64,000 bases of DNA, from assembly GCA_947623455.1 (NCBI GenBank), contig OX392543.1:19466757-19530756 (forward strand), in the 5' to 3' direction. Below, piece by piece: positions 22,101 through 33,439 of the stretch (position 1 is the stretch's first letter; every line of letters starts with the position of its first letter). Position numbers and translations under genes: made by a program. The notes below the pieces were generated by a model, which had not been told where the DNA came from, did not search any database, and saw nothing but the letters and a program-made list of their open reading frames with translations. This stretch comes from Mimachlamys varia (Eukaryota > Mollusca > Bivalvia > Pectinida > Pectinidae).

Positions 22101-24481
22101 ACACGCCGTAACGGCTGTTTTATCGGGCGGGCATCACCTGTATTGATTTTGTGCTTCACGACATCTGTTCGCCCCAAGTCTTCATCCGATGCAGCAAACA
22201 ACCCTTCATACCTTTGTAAAAGGTGTCCCAACTCCTGATATTGCTGGGCAGTGAGGCTGGATTTTGATGCTTCTAGTAACTTAGCAAGGTCTTCTCTCAA
22301 GCTGTTACTGCTGTGAGGCTGTGACTCTTGTATTTCCTCTACCACACTCTGGATTGCACTCACTTGTGCTATGGTAGTGCCAGGATATATCAACTTATCC
22401 TCCTCTGAGGTATTCATCATACGTACAGGCACCGTTGCTACATTGTCTACCAGTGATCGACCAATGATAGCACGGTCGCTCTTCAAAAAGGATTCAAACC
22501 CTTCCACAATCAAGGTGTTGCCCTGCATGGCCTTACCATCAGGCACGCACACCTTCCCAGGTACTATGACCTCTGATTTTGCTGGTACTGAAATCCTCTC
22601 AGTTGTACATACTCGGAAACAACCCATGGTTCCCTCATACTTAGCCTCAACATGCACACCATCTAGGGTCAGACATCCCCTAGCTAGGTCCAGAGTCACA
22701 TTTCTATCTATCATGACATCAAGACCTAGAATGCCATCTGTAGTGAGTTTCGCAACAACAGCCTCTACCAATATGTTGGTGTTGTCTTCCAACCTTATGT
22801 TAAATCTCCCTTGTCCAAGGATCGGTAATTGGTCGCCGCTCGCTGTCAGGACCTCCTTACTTATCTGCTTTAACTCGGGTCTAGCCGCCGGAGAAATGTT
22901 GTGATACAGATCTTCCGATATCAGAGTTATGGTTGCCCCTGTGTCAACCAATAACTTGGCCTGAGCACCATGTATGTCAGTCTTTACGTACATACCAGCC
23001 TCATGGACTGCTGACGACACCCCTAAATTGGCTTTATGCTCGGTGCGTCTTCGCCTTCTACGAGTTTTAACTCGCTTCGCCGACCCATTGTCCTTGCTTG
23101 TCTGATGTTTTAGTTTAGGGCAATTTCTACGAAAATGACCCTCCTCCTTGCAATAGTAGCAAGTTTTTCGACTAGCCTGGTCTTTGTTTGGTTTCTGCTG
23201 ATGCTGAGCTGAACTCTTTTTGCTTCCCTTCAGCTTCACTACATCATCCTGTAAAGACTGTAGCTTCTGTTGTATGTCCCTTAACACACTGGACATGTCA
23301 GAGTTCTCACTAGCTTTCTCTGTAGTCACACTACTAGCTTTGTCTGCTGCAGGGCTGTCCTCTGTGTTTGTAGCTCTCAGGTGTGCTTTACCATCACTAC
23401 GTCTCTTTTCAGCTCGATTGTAGGCCTCTAGTTCAACAGCTAACCGTATGGTTTCTGTTAGGTTTTGAGGCCTTGCTTGCTTTATCCTGATTCTCATGTC
23501 TGAATCAGCTAGAGCCTCAATGAACTGCTGCTTAGCCAGTGTATCACGCACATCACTGGGCACTGTCGGGTATGCCAGGTTTACTAGTCGTCTGATAGCT
23601 TGACCTAACTCTGGCAGACTTTCTGAAGCCTTCTGTCGCCTCTCTAAGAGTTGGACCCGATATAACTCTGTCTGGTCAGGAGGTGCGAAGCGTTCCTCTA
23701 GTGCAGTGACCAGGGACTTGAAATCCTCCTGCTTTGATATGGCCAGATCCCCAAGGATACCTTGTGCTTGACCCCTCAGTGCAACAGCCAAATACAATCC
23801 CTTCTGATGCTCCGACCAGTTGTTGATGCGGGAACAAGTCTCAAAATGAGACCTGTAGTCAACCCATGAGGTGGAACCATCATATGTTGCAGCCTTCACG
23901 TGCATGGTCTTTATAGGAGTGCTGCGAGCTTTCCTGGTATAGTCCTGCTCTTCCTCGTCGTCACTGATATAGCTATCATGGTCATAAACTGACCTCCTGT
24001 GAGGTCTGGGTTGAGGTTTTCTCATTGTCACCCAGTCACGACTACCTCCATCAATGTCGCCAACATAGTCAGGGAGCTGGCTTGTTCTCAAATGTGCTCT
24101 CCCTCTGGGGAGGTCCCATTTCTCCTCAGTATATGGCCTGGTAGTTGGAGACTGTTTGAGAATACTATTCCCTTTAGCTTGCAACCTAGCTAAGTCAGAC
24201 CTCATCTGTCTGATTTCCTGCTCAACCTCATCAACATCAATCTCTGACGAGAGCGGGGGAACAACTATGTTCTGACTATCTACCCCTCTAGTTCTCTCCA
24301 TTGATGCAACACCAGAGTCCCTATATCTATGAGGTGTAGAGTTAGAGTAACTAACATGCCTTTTTATCACCGGTGTTTTTGGGCTCGAGCGACTATGGTA
24401 CGACATATCCCTGCCCTGGCTCACCGCTTCCTCAATATCCTCTAATGGACTGAGAACATCATCCTCTAAATAACTAGCCAT
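19196..24481 (-). CDS. Gag-Pol polyprotein of the Ty3/Gypsy element
   Basis: A single 1761-residue frame from the first ATG (24481); the frame is open 12 codons further upstream but begins there with TTG. In order: a Gag-like region with a retrotransposon gag segment (about 190-370); a CCHC zinc knuckle (C-YYC-KEEGH-C, about 437-453); aspartic protease with LLVDTGA (about 508-515); reverse transcriptase with VDYRRLN (about 840) and the catalytic YLDD (about 938); RNase H with DTDAS (about 1082); integrase with an HHCC finger (about 1330-1370), catalytic D in LAIDIL (about 1400), D in HSDQG (about 1458) and E in MVERFNR (about 1494); then a GPY/F-type module (RGPF, about 1640) and an acidic tail. 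All catalytic residues are present and no frameshift separates gag from pol. It makes the particle proteins and enzymes for reverse transcription and integration. Confidence 0.97.
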   Translation of the reverse strand: MASYLEDDVLSPLEDIEEAVSQGRDMSYHSRSSPKTPVIKRHVSYSNSTPHRYRDSGVASMERTRGVDSQNIVVPPLSSEIDVDEVEQEIRQMRSDLARLQAKGNSILKQSPTTRPYTEEKWDLPRGRAHLRTSQLPDYVGDIDGGSRDWVTMRKPQPRPHRRSVYDHDSYISDDEEEQDYTRKARSTPIKTMHVKAATYDGSTSWVDYRSHFETCSRINNWSEHQKGLYLAVALRGQAQGILGDLAISKQEDFKSLVTALEERFAPPDQTELYRVQLLERRQKASESLPELGQAIRRLVNLAYPTVPSDVRDTLAKQQFIEALADSDMRIRIKQARPQNLTETIRLAVELEAYNRAEKRRSDGKAHLRATNTEDSPAADKASSVTTEKASENSDMSSVLRDIQQKLQSLQDDVVKLKGSKKSSAQHQQKPNKDQASRKTCYYCKEEGHFRRNCPKLKHQTSKDNGSAKRVKTRRRRRRTEHKANLGVSSAVHEAGMYVKTDIHGAQAKLLVDTGATITLISEDLYHNISPAARPELKQISKEVLTASGDQLPILGQGRFNIRLEDNTNILVEAVVAKLTTDGILGLDVMIDRNVTLDLARGCLTLDGVHVEAKYEGTMGCFRVCTTERISVPAKSEVIVPGKVCVPDGKAMQGNTLIVEGFESFLKSDRAIIGRSLVDNVATVPVRMMNTSEEDKLIYPGTTIAQVSAIQSVVEEIQESQPHSSNSLREDLAKLLEASKSSLTAQQYQELGHLLQRYEGLFAASDEDLGRTDVVKHKINTGDARPIKQPLRRVPGNMGPEVDKQVQNMLDRGVIKKSSSPWSSGIVLVKKKDGTMRFCVDYRRLNAVSIPDAYPLPRIDETLDQLAGCSWFSTLDLNSGYWQVELDAEDRAKTAFATRTGLYEFQVMPFGLNSAPATFERLMETVLAGLQWQVCLIYLDDVIIVGRSFEEMIVNLEKVFDRLLAAGLKLKARKCLLCAKEVLYLGHVISEAGVSTDPAKTKTVEQWPVPGNVRELRSFLGFCSYYRRFIKDFAKIAKCLHKLTEKGRTFEWSSSCQEAFETLKRLLVTAPILAHPDFTKEFILDTDASNDAIGAVLSQIVDDVERPVAFASRTLTKAERGYCVTRKELLAVVYFTKYLRHYLYGRRFTVRTDHSSLRWLLNFKNPEGQMARWLQVLSSYDMTIVHRPGVKHQNADSLSRLPCRQCGYEPEWESKSLADDHICAVHDTLQRCGVVSTGVMPEESDETKPEPALQEKQEGDEDIRLVLAWVREGKKPAFKSIEGRNMTVKSLWSQFEALSINAGMLYRESPNGTLQVVLPKSERRTVLGHTHDNRTAGHLGLRKTLAKIRQSYYWPGLQADVKRYVAGCIQCSRGKNPNRTKRAPMQVVETGFPMERLAIDILCELPVTDHGNRHILVISDYYTKWTESYAMPNMEAQTVAKILVEEVICRFGVPTMVHSDQGVQFESALFSEMCKLLQIRKTRTTPYHPQSDGMVERFNRTLIAMLRTVVNEHQTDWDRQLPYVLMAYRSAEHETTSCTPNFMMLGRETSTPLDIQYAMPRNVKAIPQNQWAWQLQETMEDAHQLVRENVKGAMQRQKRNHDQKLSWESFKPGEEVFVFFPNVKTGLSPKLSCRWRGPFRVLSKLTDVTYKVRCGRKGKAKVIHADRLKRRNVQVLRGENPQEHSGLRDRQTQVDESCFNYSNLGGAASSGDNVGSELIDVPIEVDSDAENGDGEKEFDTNSRPTRSRRAPRWHSSYTTEY

Positions 24482-24595
24482 ATTGAAAAACAAATCACAC
24501 AGCAATCCAAATAACAACTATAAAGTATGTCTATAAAAACAGAGTAGTTTTACTCACACCCACTAAAATTATAATACAGAAACCTATCTACAGGG

Positions 24596-24613
24596 ATCCC
24601 ACCGCTGCCACCA
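24596..24613 (-). promoter_or_regulatory. Primer-binding site for tRNA-Leu
   Basis: The minus strand begins TGGTGGCAGCGGTGGGAT three bases after the 5' LTR. It is complementary to the 3' end of animal tRNA-Leu (ATCCCACCGCTGCCACCA) over 18 nt including CCA. Confidence 0.85.
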
Positions 24614-24616
24614 AAT

Positions 24617-25662
24617 TGTAACGTGTAAGGGGGTTCGTTACGAGTCAATTCTCGGAATCACTGTATTTGAGTACACAGCATGTCTAACCTACTGTAGCAT
24701 AACACGTTAAATGCAAATATATACAGATATGAGAGAGCTTAACTGAGCTCAGAATTATGCAAACTAACAATTATCCAAAAGTTAAATTAAACTACAAGAC
24801 CAATGAGCTACCTAGCTCACATATGTATCTACATAACAATTGAGCAGTACAGCGAGTTTCCTACTCAGAACCTGTATAGCAAATAAATGACTACTGACTA
24901 TTTGTAACTCTGCAGTATATGAACAATAACGTTTTAACTCAGAACTTTAACATGCATCAGCTAAATCACAAACTACTTAATATAATTATACAATGAGCCG
25001 TAACGCTCACCGCTCACATGTACGGTGTCTTCACAACTGAGCTGTTACATTGAGCAAGCTACCTTCAACGACCGTACAAAGGGGCACAACTCTAGCTCTC
25101 CTGTTCTCCAAACACACACACCACAACTCAGCGAACCTACTTGCTCTCACGCCCCGCTGTGTCAAACGCACTAATTGGACGAGCAAACCCAGGCTATTCA
25201 CGCGAGTGATTTATATGTTGTGCGTTTCTGCCAGCGTGTTACGATTATCTCAACCGCATAGCAATGAGACGTGACGCGTGTAACAGTGAGCCTGGCCGAG
25301 AACAAGGCACTATTTCAGCCTATCCCTCAACACTGCTCATCTGCACAGCTATACTTCGTACACGAGCTCAGATGCTATTATTGTAACACACCTACCACTT
25401 TGAGATGTTCTCTCCTCGATGGTCTGAACAGGACTCCCCGATTCTCGCTGGAATCTGGCCTTATATACCCTCCGTCTATCCTAGTGACCCCTAGCGGCGA
25501 GTATGATACAATCACATAAAAGTTTGTACGGTATGCCTAAAAACTATCTATCTGCTAAGCGCTTGAATAACAAAGATAACACAAAATGATTAACGCCAAT
25601 AGAACCTAAACAATATACTCAATCATCGAAGGTAGGGTTACGAAATATATACATTCATCACA
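24617..25662 (-). repeat. 5' LTR
   Basis: Left-hand copy in element orientation, 1046 bp and indistinguishable by eye from 18013-19058. It should hold the promoter driving the full-length transcript. Confidence 0.95.
25459..25467 (-). promoter_or_regulatory. TATA box in the 5' LTR
   Basis: TATATAAGG on the minus strand, about 195 bp into the LTR in element orientation, is the best core-promoter candidate in the LTR. Confidence 0.5.
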
Positions 25663-25904
25663 TATGTTCAAAATTGGTTTCTTTTATTAATCTGTTGATA
25701 TAAACTGTACTTGTTTTGTATTAATATAAAATGTGATTCTGATTCTGACAATGATTGTGGTAATAATCAAACTAGCATCATTAATTATCTAGGCAACAAC
25801 ATGACCAATCATCCCTTCCTGAGCTTGCTGAGCTTTAATTAAGCCAGGCGATTAAGAAAGAAATACTTCTGCGTCGAAATGGGGGGAGGCAATATTTATA
25901 ATAT

Positions 25905-26085
25905 GCTTCGGGTGTTGTCGATGAAGCAGAAGACGCTTACTCTTCCGGAACACCTGGTCTTATTCTCTTGTGCTTTTACAAGAGTATCCATGTAAATATT
26001 TCCTTTGTACGTATTTTGCCTCTAGTTTGGTCGATGTTGAGTTCGGATTATGGTTTTGTTGACGCTTTATTATTTTCTCAGAACT
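25905..26085 (+). repeat. Dispersed repeat family R1, copy 4
   Basis: GGTGTTGTCGATGAAGCAGA, CTCTTCCGGAACACCTGGTC, TGTAAATATTTCCTTTGTAC and TTGAGTTCGGATTATGGTTT match the other R1 copies. A preceding ATTCTGATTCTGA run near 25736-25748 looks like a retroposon tail. Confidence 0.65.
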
Positions 26086-26159
26086 GGAGATCTTACTTTT
26101 GACAGTGCATAATCTTTGTATATCATTGTAAAATTATGGTAAGCACAAAATTCAATATC

Positions 26160-26830
26160 TACAGAAGGATAAGTTCTACAGTAACATTAGCTGAAACACA
26201 ACTTCTTTTTCATTTGGCCTTTAACTAATACCAATACATTGTATACCATAGTATGGAAATAGATATCCGTTGTCATAGTGCATTCATTTATCACACATCT
26301 TATATATTCCTCTACTAACCTAACTTTTGTGTTCTGTCACTCCCCCTTTCCCCATCCTCTACTATTTTTTCATACCGGATCAGTAGCTGCCTGCTTGCTA
26401 AATTTCAAAGGAGACAGATTTACTTTAGTTTCAAGCTTTTGTTTAATCTTTGTTGTTTCAAATGTATATTTTGAAATGTCATTGTGACATAAAATAAAGT
26501 TTTAATCAATGTTTACCAGCTGTCTACTGTATTTTATGCACATGGATTGTCATTAATCCTAGATAGTTAAAAGTGAGCATTGAGGCCATTGAAGAGAAAT
26601 GCATAAATCAACAAGTCATTAATATATATTAGAAACAAAAATGTTTACACTTAATGCTTTATTTATTGTTTTGTTTTAATCTCTGCTGAATCTATTTGAA
26701 GTGTGAATTACACACAACATCAGCTGGTGAAGGTTTGCCAGATCGCATCTCTCTTCATGGCGACTGTCCATTCCAATGTATACCTGGATCTGGGCGTAAC
26801 ATGTGTCCTTCATTTCTATTAGAATATTAT
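26160..26830 (+). repeat. Diverged repeat, partner of 6187-6530
   Basis: See the blocks listed at 6187-6530. This copy contains about 280 bp (26230-26510) not present in the partner, ending with an AATAAAG-TTTTAATC block. Confidence 0.6.
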
Positions 26831-27412
26831 GGTATACAAACCATTGGTTATTCCATCAATATGCCAATAGTAGCTCTGTAAAATAAGACGCATTAAAATG
26901 ACAGTGATCATTTCAAGCAGACAACTTACAATCACTGGGAAACATATGGTATAAGAAATTTAATCTTTCTAATGTACCAGTATTGCCAACTATCTAAGAA
27001 AAAGAAAAACGCCCAAAATCACACACACACTTTTCATAATCAACAGCTAGAAAACACTTCCCATAATAACTACTTGGGATAAACACTACATGAAAAACTA
27101 AATCAGAAAATACCAAAGCGTCAACAAAACCATAATCCGAACTCAATAACACAGACAGATTACCAGTAACCGTCAACAACATAACTTTAATTTAATAAAC
27201 ACACTGAACTTTCATTCTTTAGAAGACAGACAAAAAAAACACGATTAACACTTCTGTACCAAATAAAACCTACGTGTTTATTTCACGGCAAATATTCTGA
27301 CATAATCTTATAGGATTACATTGATCCATACAACTACAAATATAGACAGATATCTTTAAATACACTTACTCCCCATGTAGTATCATCAACTGAACTAATT
27401 TACCAACTCTAC

Positions 27413-27572
27413 GGTGTGTATGGTTCACAGAAACAGGGTGGTATGTATGGAATGTTGTGCATGGTACAAAGAAACATGGTATGTATGGAATGTTGTGTAT
27501 GGTACACAGAAACATGGTGGTATGTATGGAATGTTGTGTATGGTACACAGAACCATGGTATGTATGCAATAT
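27413..27572 (+). repeat. Short tandem array, about 40-bp unit, four copies
   Basis: GTATGTATGGAATGTTGTG recurs with TATGGTACACAGAAAC. The open frames on both strands here are products of the repeat. Confidence 0.85.
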
Positions 27573-27894
27573 TTCCTATTGTGTTTACGATAATAGAGCT
27601 GATGTATGTTGTTTAAGGTGTGCAGATAATCATACATGTGTATTTGTATTAGTGTAAACAATGATTTTGTCATGTGTATATTGAAATTCTAAATAAAATC
27701 ATAAATTATCAGAAAAAAAATATACCAACAACATAGCTGATATTGACAATCCTATAAACCATATTGGTCAAACACGCGCACTACCCGCCACTATTCTCTT
27801 GCTATCGACGTTTTTTTTTTTAATTTGTAGGCTACATGTTGATTTTATTACTGAAAAAAAGTAAAAGGGAAAAAAATTGTATTGATAAATATTA

Positions 27895-28180
27895 TCAATA
27901 AACAGTCGACAGGCGGCCATCTTGCATTTGTGTGTAATAGTTTGTTATCGCTAATTCTTGAGAAGTACTGGATGGATCATTCTCAAATTTTATATTTAGG
28001 TTCCCCTTGGTGCCTTCTTGTGAATGGTCCATTTTTAGACAGATCCGATAAACAATTTGGCTGAAAGGTGGCCATCTTAGAAATTGAGAGTGATCATTTC
28101 TGATCGTTATTTCTTGAGAAGTACTAGATTGATCCTTTTCAAATTCCATAAGCAGGTTCTGTTCAGTCCTTTTTTGCACA
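27895..28180 (+). repeat. Two diverged units of about 160 bp
   Basis: TTCTTGAGAAGTACT-GAT-GATC and a GGCCATCTT block occur at about 27905-27985 and again at 28066-28140, with a related GGTCATCTTG at 28225. Non-coding. Confidence 0.6.
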
Positions 28181-28449
28181 AAGTCTAACTTTTGGTTTGC
28201 TCAAGAGGGAAATTATGTCCCCCAGATGGTCATCTTGTGTGTTGACTATGAAAGTATATTATGTTTTTTTTTTAAGAAATACAAGATGGATTTGGAATTT
28301 GGAACTGATCAGAAAAACAAAACTCCGGACAAGAGACCTTCTTTCAACTATTAATTTTCAAGAAAAAGTCAAGAACTAAGATTAAATACATAAATGAAAG
28401 CTAAAATAAGAAGGGAAAGGATCCATCTTTCTAAGAGTTAATGAAAAAT

Positions 28450-29935
28450 AACCGATGGTGGGCGCCCAGATCCCTCTGGGATCTCTTGTTAAAGGTTTGG
28501 CCTTGAAAGTATCAGTACTATTGACCTTTTAGTTCATTTTGTACCAAATGAGCTAAAAAACAGTATTTAGATCTCAAATCAATAAACCAAGAAAATAAAG
28601 TATAGAATAAGGAAAGACTTGCATGTTTTTCTATGAATGACAATGCCTTCTAGAAGAATAAGCGTTGTCTGCTTATTCACTTGCCATGCGTAAATTCAAT
28701 GTCAAATCCAGGACATTCTTAATCTTTCACCACACTGATGCAGATAGGAGACTGGTGTCTGTCATACGACATCAGAGTTAGAAGTTACAGATCATTGTTT
28801 CAATTTCAAAATAACTGTTTTCCCCCAAACAATGGATCTGATAATTTAAACCCATTCTGAAAATCAAGCCTTCGATTTGCTCATTGAGGCATCTCATATT
28901 AACTAATAACATTATACTGAATCTGTAGTTAATCATTGTAGCAAATCAATTTTTTTTGGAAACTTTCTTTCGCAATTTGAGGCCATACAAGCAGTCTGGT
29001 ATTTTTGAATTACAATTGTAGCATTCTCGATAACTGTCCCTGTGTGAAACACCACATTATACACATACTGTAAAAGACAATATTTTGACGCATGAACTTT
29101 TTCGCTTTAGGCAGTATACAAACTTTGTGATGTGGAAATTTTCGCCTTGCTGTTTTGCACTGTGTACCTTTAAAGCCAGTATACACTTGATAGTTTTAAT
29201 GGTGTTAAATATGTTCGAATGTGGATTTATTCACAGAGATGTCAGCGAAATAAGCGAAAATGACCACATCGCAAACAATTCCATTTTTGCAGTATTATAT
29301 TGCTAGGGAAAACGTGATCTTGCTTTTATTTAATAATTTGGCTTACATTCTATGTAAGACATCTTCTCATCAAATAAATACTAAACAAACAGATTTGATT
29401 TGCAATATTTTGTATTCAAATGGCAACAAAAATATACAAATATATAAACAAGTGAATAATATTTTACAAAAAGTTTTAAATATGATTTCCTATACAAGAT
29501 AGAAATAACTTCAAAATGTATAAAATTGTATAACATTAAATTAAGTACCATGTAGCTGGCATAACAAATAAATTTAATATGAAGTATAACTGATTATAAT
29601 CTTAATTTGGTGTATAGTTGTGTAGAAAAACAGTCAAAATGAAAACAATTATCAATATAAAACGACCCGTAATATTATGGTGTCTTATTGCATGTTAACA
29701 GGTGGCATTTATAGATCAGAGTTATCACAAATTACCAAAATGTCCAAGTATTTCCTTCATTTGTGTCTTATTAAACACTTTGTTTTTTAAAATTAGAAAC
29801 ATAAGTATATACCGCATTTGAAATATGATCTAAACAAAGTACTGGTATTATGATTGATATAAAATATGATTTGGTTTTTAGCAAATTGTTTTAATAAAAG
29901 TTTTGGAAGAATTATCAAACTTATAAATGTACTAC
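28450..29935. other. No recognisable gene
   Basis: AT-rich with short frames only; no splice-bounded exon or inverted-repeat element was convincing. Confidence 0.45.
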
Positions 29936-29940
29936 ATAAG

Positions 29941-32627
29941 TTGTCAACTCTCAACAAAGATTTACTGACACATTTCAACACTCTCAACAAAGATTTACTT
30001 ACACAAGTTAACACTCTCAACAAAGATTTACTTACACATGTCAACACTCCAGACAAAGATTTACTTACACATGTCAACACTCCAGACAAAGATTTACTTA
30101 CACATGTCAACACTCTCGACAAAGATACATATGTCAACACTCTCGACAAAGTTACACATTTCAACACTCGACAAAGATACACATGTCAACACTCTCGACA
30201 AAGATACATATGTCAACAATCTCGACAAAGAAACACATGTCAACACTCTTGTCAAAGATTTACTTACACATGTCAACACTCTCGACAAAGATACACATGT
30301 CAACACTCGACAAAGATACACATGTCAACACTCTCGACAAAGATGCACATGTCAACATTCTCAACAAAGAAACAAATGGCAACACTCTCGACAAAGAAAC
30401 ACATGTCAACACTCCAGACAAAGATTTACTTACACATGTCAACACTCTCGACAAAGATACAAATGTCAACACTGTCGACAAAGAAACACATGTCAACACT
30501 CTTCACTAAGATTTACTTACACATGTCAACACTCTCAACAAAGATACAAATGTCAACACTCTTCACTAAGATTAACTTACACATGTCAACACTCTCGACA
30601 AAGATTTACTTACACATGTCAACACTCTCGACAAAGATTTACTTACACCTGTCAACACTTGACAAAGATTTACTTACACATGTCAACACTCTCGACAAAG
30701 ATTTACTTACACATGTCAACACTCTCGACAAAGATTTACTTACACATGTCAACACTCTCGACAAAGATTTACTTACACATGTCAACACTCTTCACTAAGA
30801 TTTACTTACACATGTCAACACTCTCGACAAAGATTTACTTACACCTGTCAACACTTGACAAAGATTTACTTACACATGTCAACACTCTCGACAAAGATTT
30901 ACTTACACATGTCAACACTCTCGACAAAGATTTACTTACACATGTCAACACTCTCGACAAAGATTTACTTACACATGTCAACACTCTCGACAAAGATCTA
31001 CTTACACCTGTCAACACTCTCGACAAAGATTTACTTACACATGTCAACACTCTCGACAAAGATTTACTTACACATGTCAACACTCTCGACAAAGATTTAC
31101 TTACACTTGTCAACACTGTCAACAAAGATTTACTTACACCTGTCAACACTTGACAAAGATTTACTTACACATGTCAACACTCTCGACAAAGATACACATG
31201 TCAACACTCTCGACAAAGATTTACTTACATATGTCAACATTCTTAACAAAGATTTACTTACACATGTCAACACTGTCAACAAAGATTTACTTACACATGT
31301 AAACAATCTCGACAAAGATTTACTTACATATGTCAACATTCTTAACAAAGATTTACTTACACATGTCAACACTCTCGACAAAGATTTACTTACACATGTC
31401 AACACTCTCAACAAAGATTTACTTACACATGCCAACACTCTTAACAAAGATTTACTTACATATGTCAACACTCTCGACAAATAAACACAAGTCAACACTC
31501 CCGACAAAGATTTTCTTACACATGTCAACACTCTCGACAAATAAACATATGTCAACACTCTTGACTAAAATTTACGTACACATATCAACACTCTCGATTA
31601 AGATTTACTTACACATGTCAACACTCCCGACAAAGATTTACTTACACATGTCAACACTCCCGACAAAGATTTACTTACACATGTCAACACTCTCGATTAA
31701 GATTTACTTACACATGTCAACACTCTCAACGAAGATTTACTTACACATGTCAACACTCTCGACAAAGATTTACTTACACATGTCGACACTCTCGATTAAG
31801 ATTTACTTACAAATGTCAACACTCCCGACAAAGATTTACTTACACATGTCAACACTCTCAACGAAGATTTACTTACACATGTCAACACTCTCGACAAAGA
31901 TTTACTTACACATGTCAACACTCCAGACAAAGATTTACTTACACATGTCAACACTCTCGATTAAGATTTACTTACACATGTCAACACTCCCGACAAAGAT
32001 TTACTTACACATGTCAACACTCTCGATTAAGATTTACTTACACATGTCAACACTCCCGACAAAGATTTACTTATACCTGTCAACACTCTCAACAAAGATT
32101 TTCATACACATGTCAACACTCTCGACAAAGAAACACATGTCAACACTCTCGACTAAAATTTACTTACACATGTCAACACTCTCGACAAAGATATACTTAC
32201 ACATGTCAACACTCGACAAAGATACATATGTCAACACTCTTCACTAAGATTTACTTACACATGTCAACACTCTGGGCAATGATACACATGTCAACACTCA
32301 CGACAAAGATTTACTTACACATGTCAACACTCTTCACTAAGATTTACTTACACATGTCAACACTCTGGGCAATGATACACATGTCAACACTCACGACAAA
32401 GATTTACTTACACATGTCAACACTCTTCACTAAGATTTACTTACACATGTCAAAACTCTCGACAAAGATTTACTTACACATGTCAAAACTCTCGACAAAG
32501 ATTTACTTACACATGTCAACACTCTCAACAAAATTTATTTACACATATCAACACTCTCAACAAAGATTTACTTACACTTTTCAACACTCTCAAAACAAAT
32601 TTACTAATACCCATTTCAACACTCTCG
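29941..32627. repeat. 2.7-kb minisatellite of 33/27-bp units
   Basis: About 80 units. The main unit is 33 bp (GATTTACTTACACATGTCAA plus CACTCTCGACAAA); a 27-bp form lacks six bases (ATTTAC...), and occasional 25-bp forms lack CT. Because 33 and 27 are multiples of three, long open frames appear on both strands, and the 25-bp units shift them. Variants such as GGGCAATGATAC recur in pairs (32265-32400), showing higher-order duplication. No start context, splice sites or amino-acid composition argue for a protein. Confidence 0.97.
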
Positions 32628-32639
32628 TTGCAGAGTATC

Positions 32640-33430
32640 CATGACCTGGAATGTATGCACCTCAAACATGGACTTGTTTAATGCATTTACATCCTTTACC
32701 TATACACTACAAATATTAAGTTTGATAAAAATGAAATACCCAAATTATTTATTTTCATATTGCTAGGACTTCACTATCCCACAAACCCATAAATACATAT
32801 AAGGGAGAATGGTTTGAAAGACCTTATTTCTTTTTTTTTCAATTTAATGTTAGCCAAAACATGGTGCAGTAAAAAAAAGATGTTGCTTTATTAAAATTAT
32901 GACTGAATTAACACGATTTTCTTTAAATCTCCACAAAGTAATTTTTTTTGTTTTTTTTTTTCAATTAAAATCTTACCCAAAATTTAATTTCCAAAGTGCT
33001 TCAAATACCTAATTTTTCAAAAGAAATAACTTGTTTGTGGATGTTTTGTATCTCTAAATCTATATTTCTCTATTATACTTCTTTTCTTAAATCAAATTGT
33101 TACTTTTAACTTTCTAAAAGAAACACAAGGACATCTTTGAAACTCTCTATCACAGAAGTAACTTGTATCTAAAATCTAGCATGCCACACATAATACAATT
33201 GGACTATTGATAATTAACTTGAACATTACCTCTGCACAGCAGAGATGTTTTCTTTTCGAAATGATATTCTTATTTCTACAGTTCAAAAAAGGAAGAGAAT
33301 TCAGAAAATAACTTGTTTTAGAAATAATATCAAAATAAAAAATAATATAAAATTCATATTGCACAATATCAAGATCAGCTGAGTAGTAAATAGAACATGT
33401 CTGTTTCACTGTTTACAATTATTTTGTAGC
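32640..33430. other. No recognisable gene; 3' flank of the minus-strand gene
   Basis: Strongly AT-rich with T and A runs. It should include the 3' UTR of the gene ending at 33440. Confidence 0.45.
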
Positions 33431-33439
33431 TGAATTTGT

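Larger units (their letters stand above)
18013..25662 (-). mobile_element. Complete Ty3/Gypsy-type LTR retrotransposon
   Basis: A 7650-bp element read on the minus strand: 5' LTR 24617-25662, primer site, one gag-pol frame, purine-rich tract, 3' LTR 18013-19058. Both LTRs are 1046 bp, at a constant offset of 6604, and no difference was found by eye, including two open frames whose translations are identical. On the coding strand they begin TGTGATGAAT and end CGTTACA. The flanks share TATG (18009-18012 and 25663-25666; 5 bp ATATG if the terminal A is counted). Domain order protease-RT-RNase H-integrase places it in Ty3/Gypsy. No envelope-like frame is seen. Identical LTRs and an unbroken frame indicate very recent insertion. 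Confidence 0.96.

Noticed and set aside
24482..24517. 12 extra codons upstream of the gag-pol ATG
   Set aside because: The first of these codons is TTG, not ATG; the first ATG, in good context (A at -3, G at +4), is at 24481.
29793..32644. Long frames across the 33/27-bp array as a repeat protein
   Set aside because: They arise from unit lengths divisible by three, occur on both strands, and shift wherever a 25-bp unit occurs.
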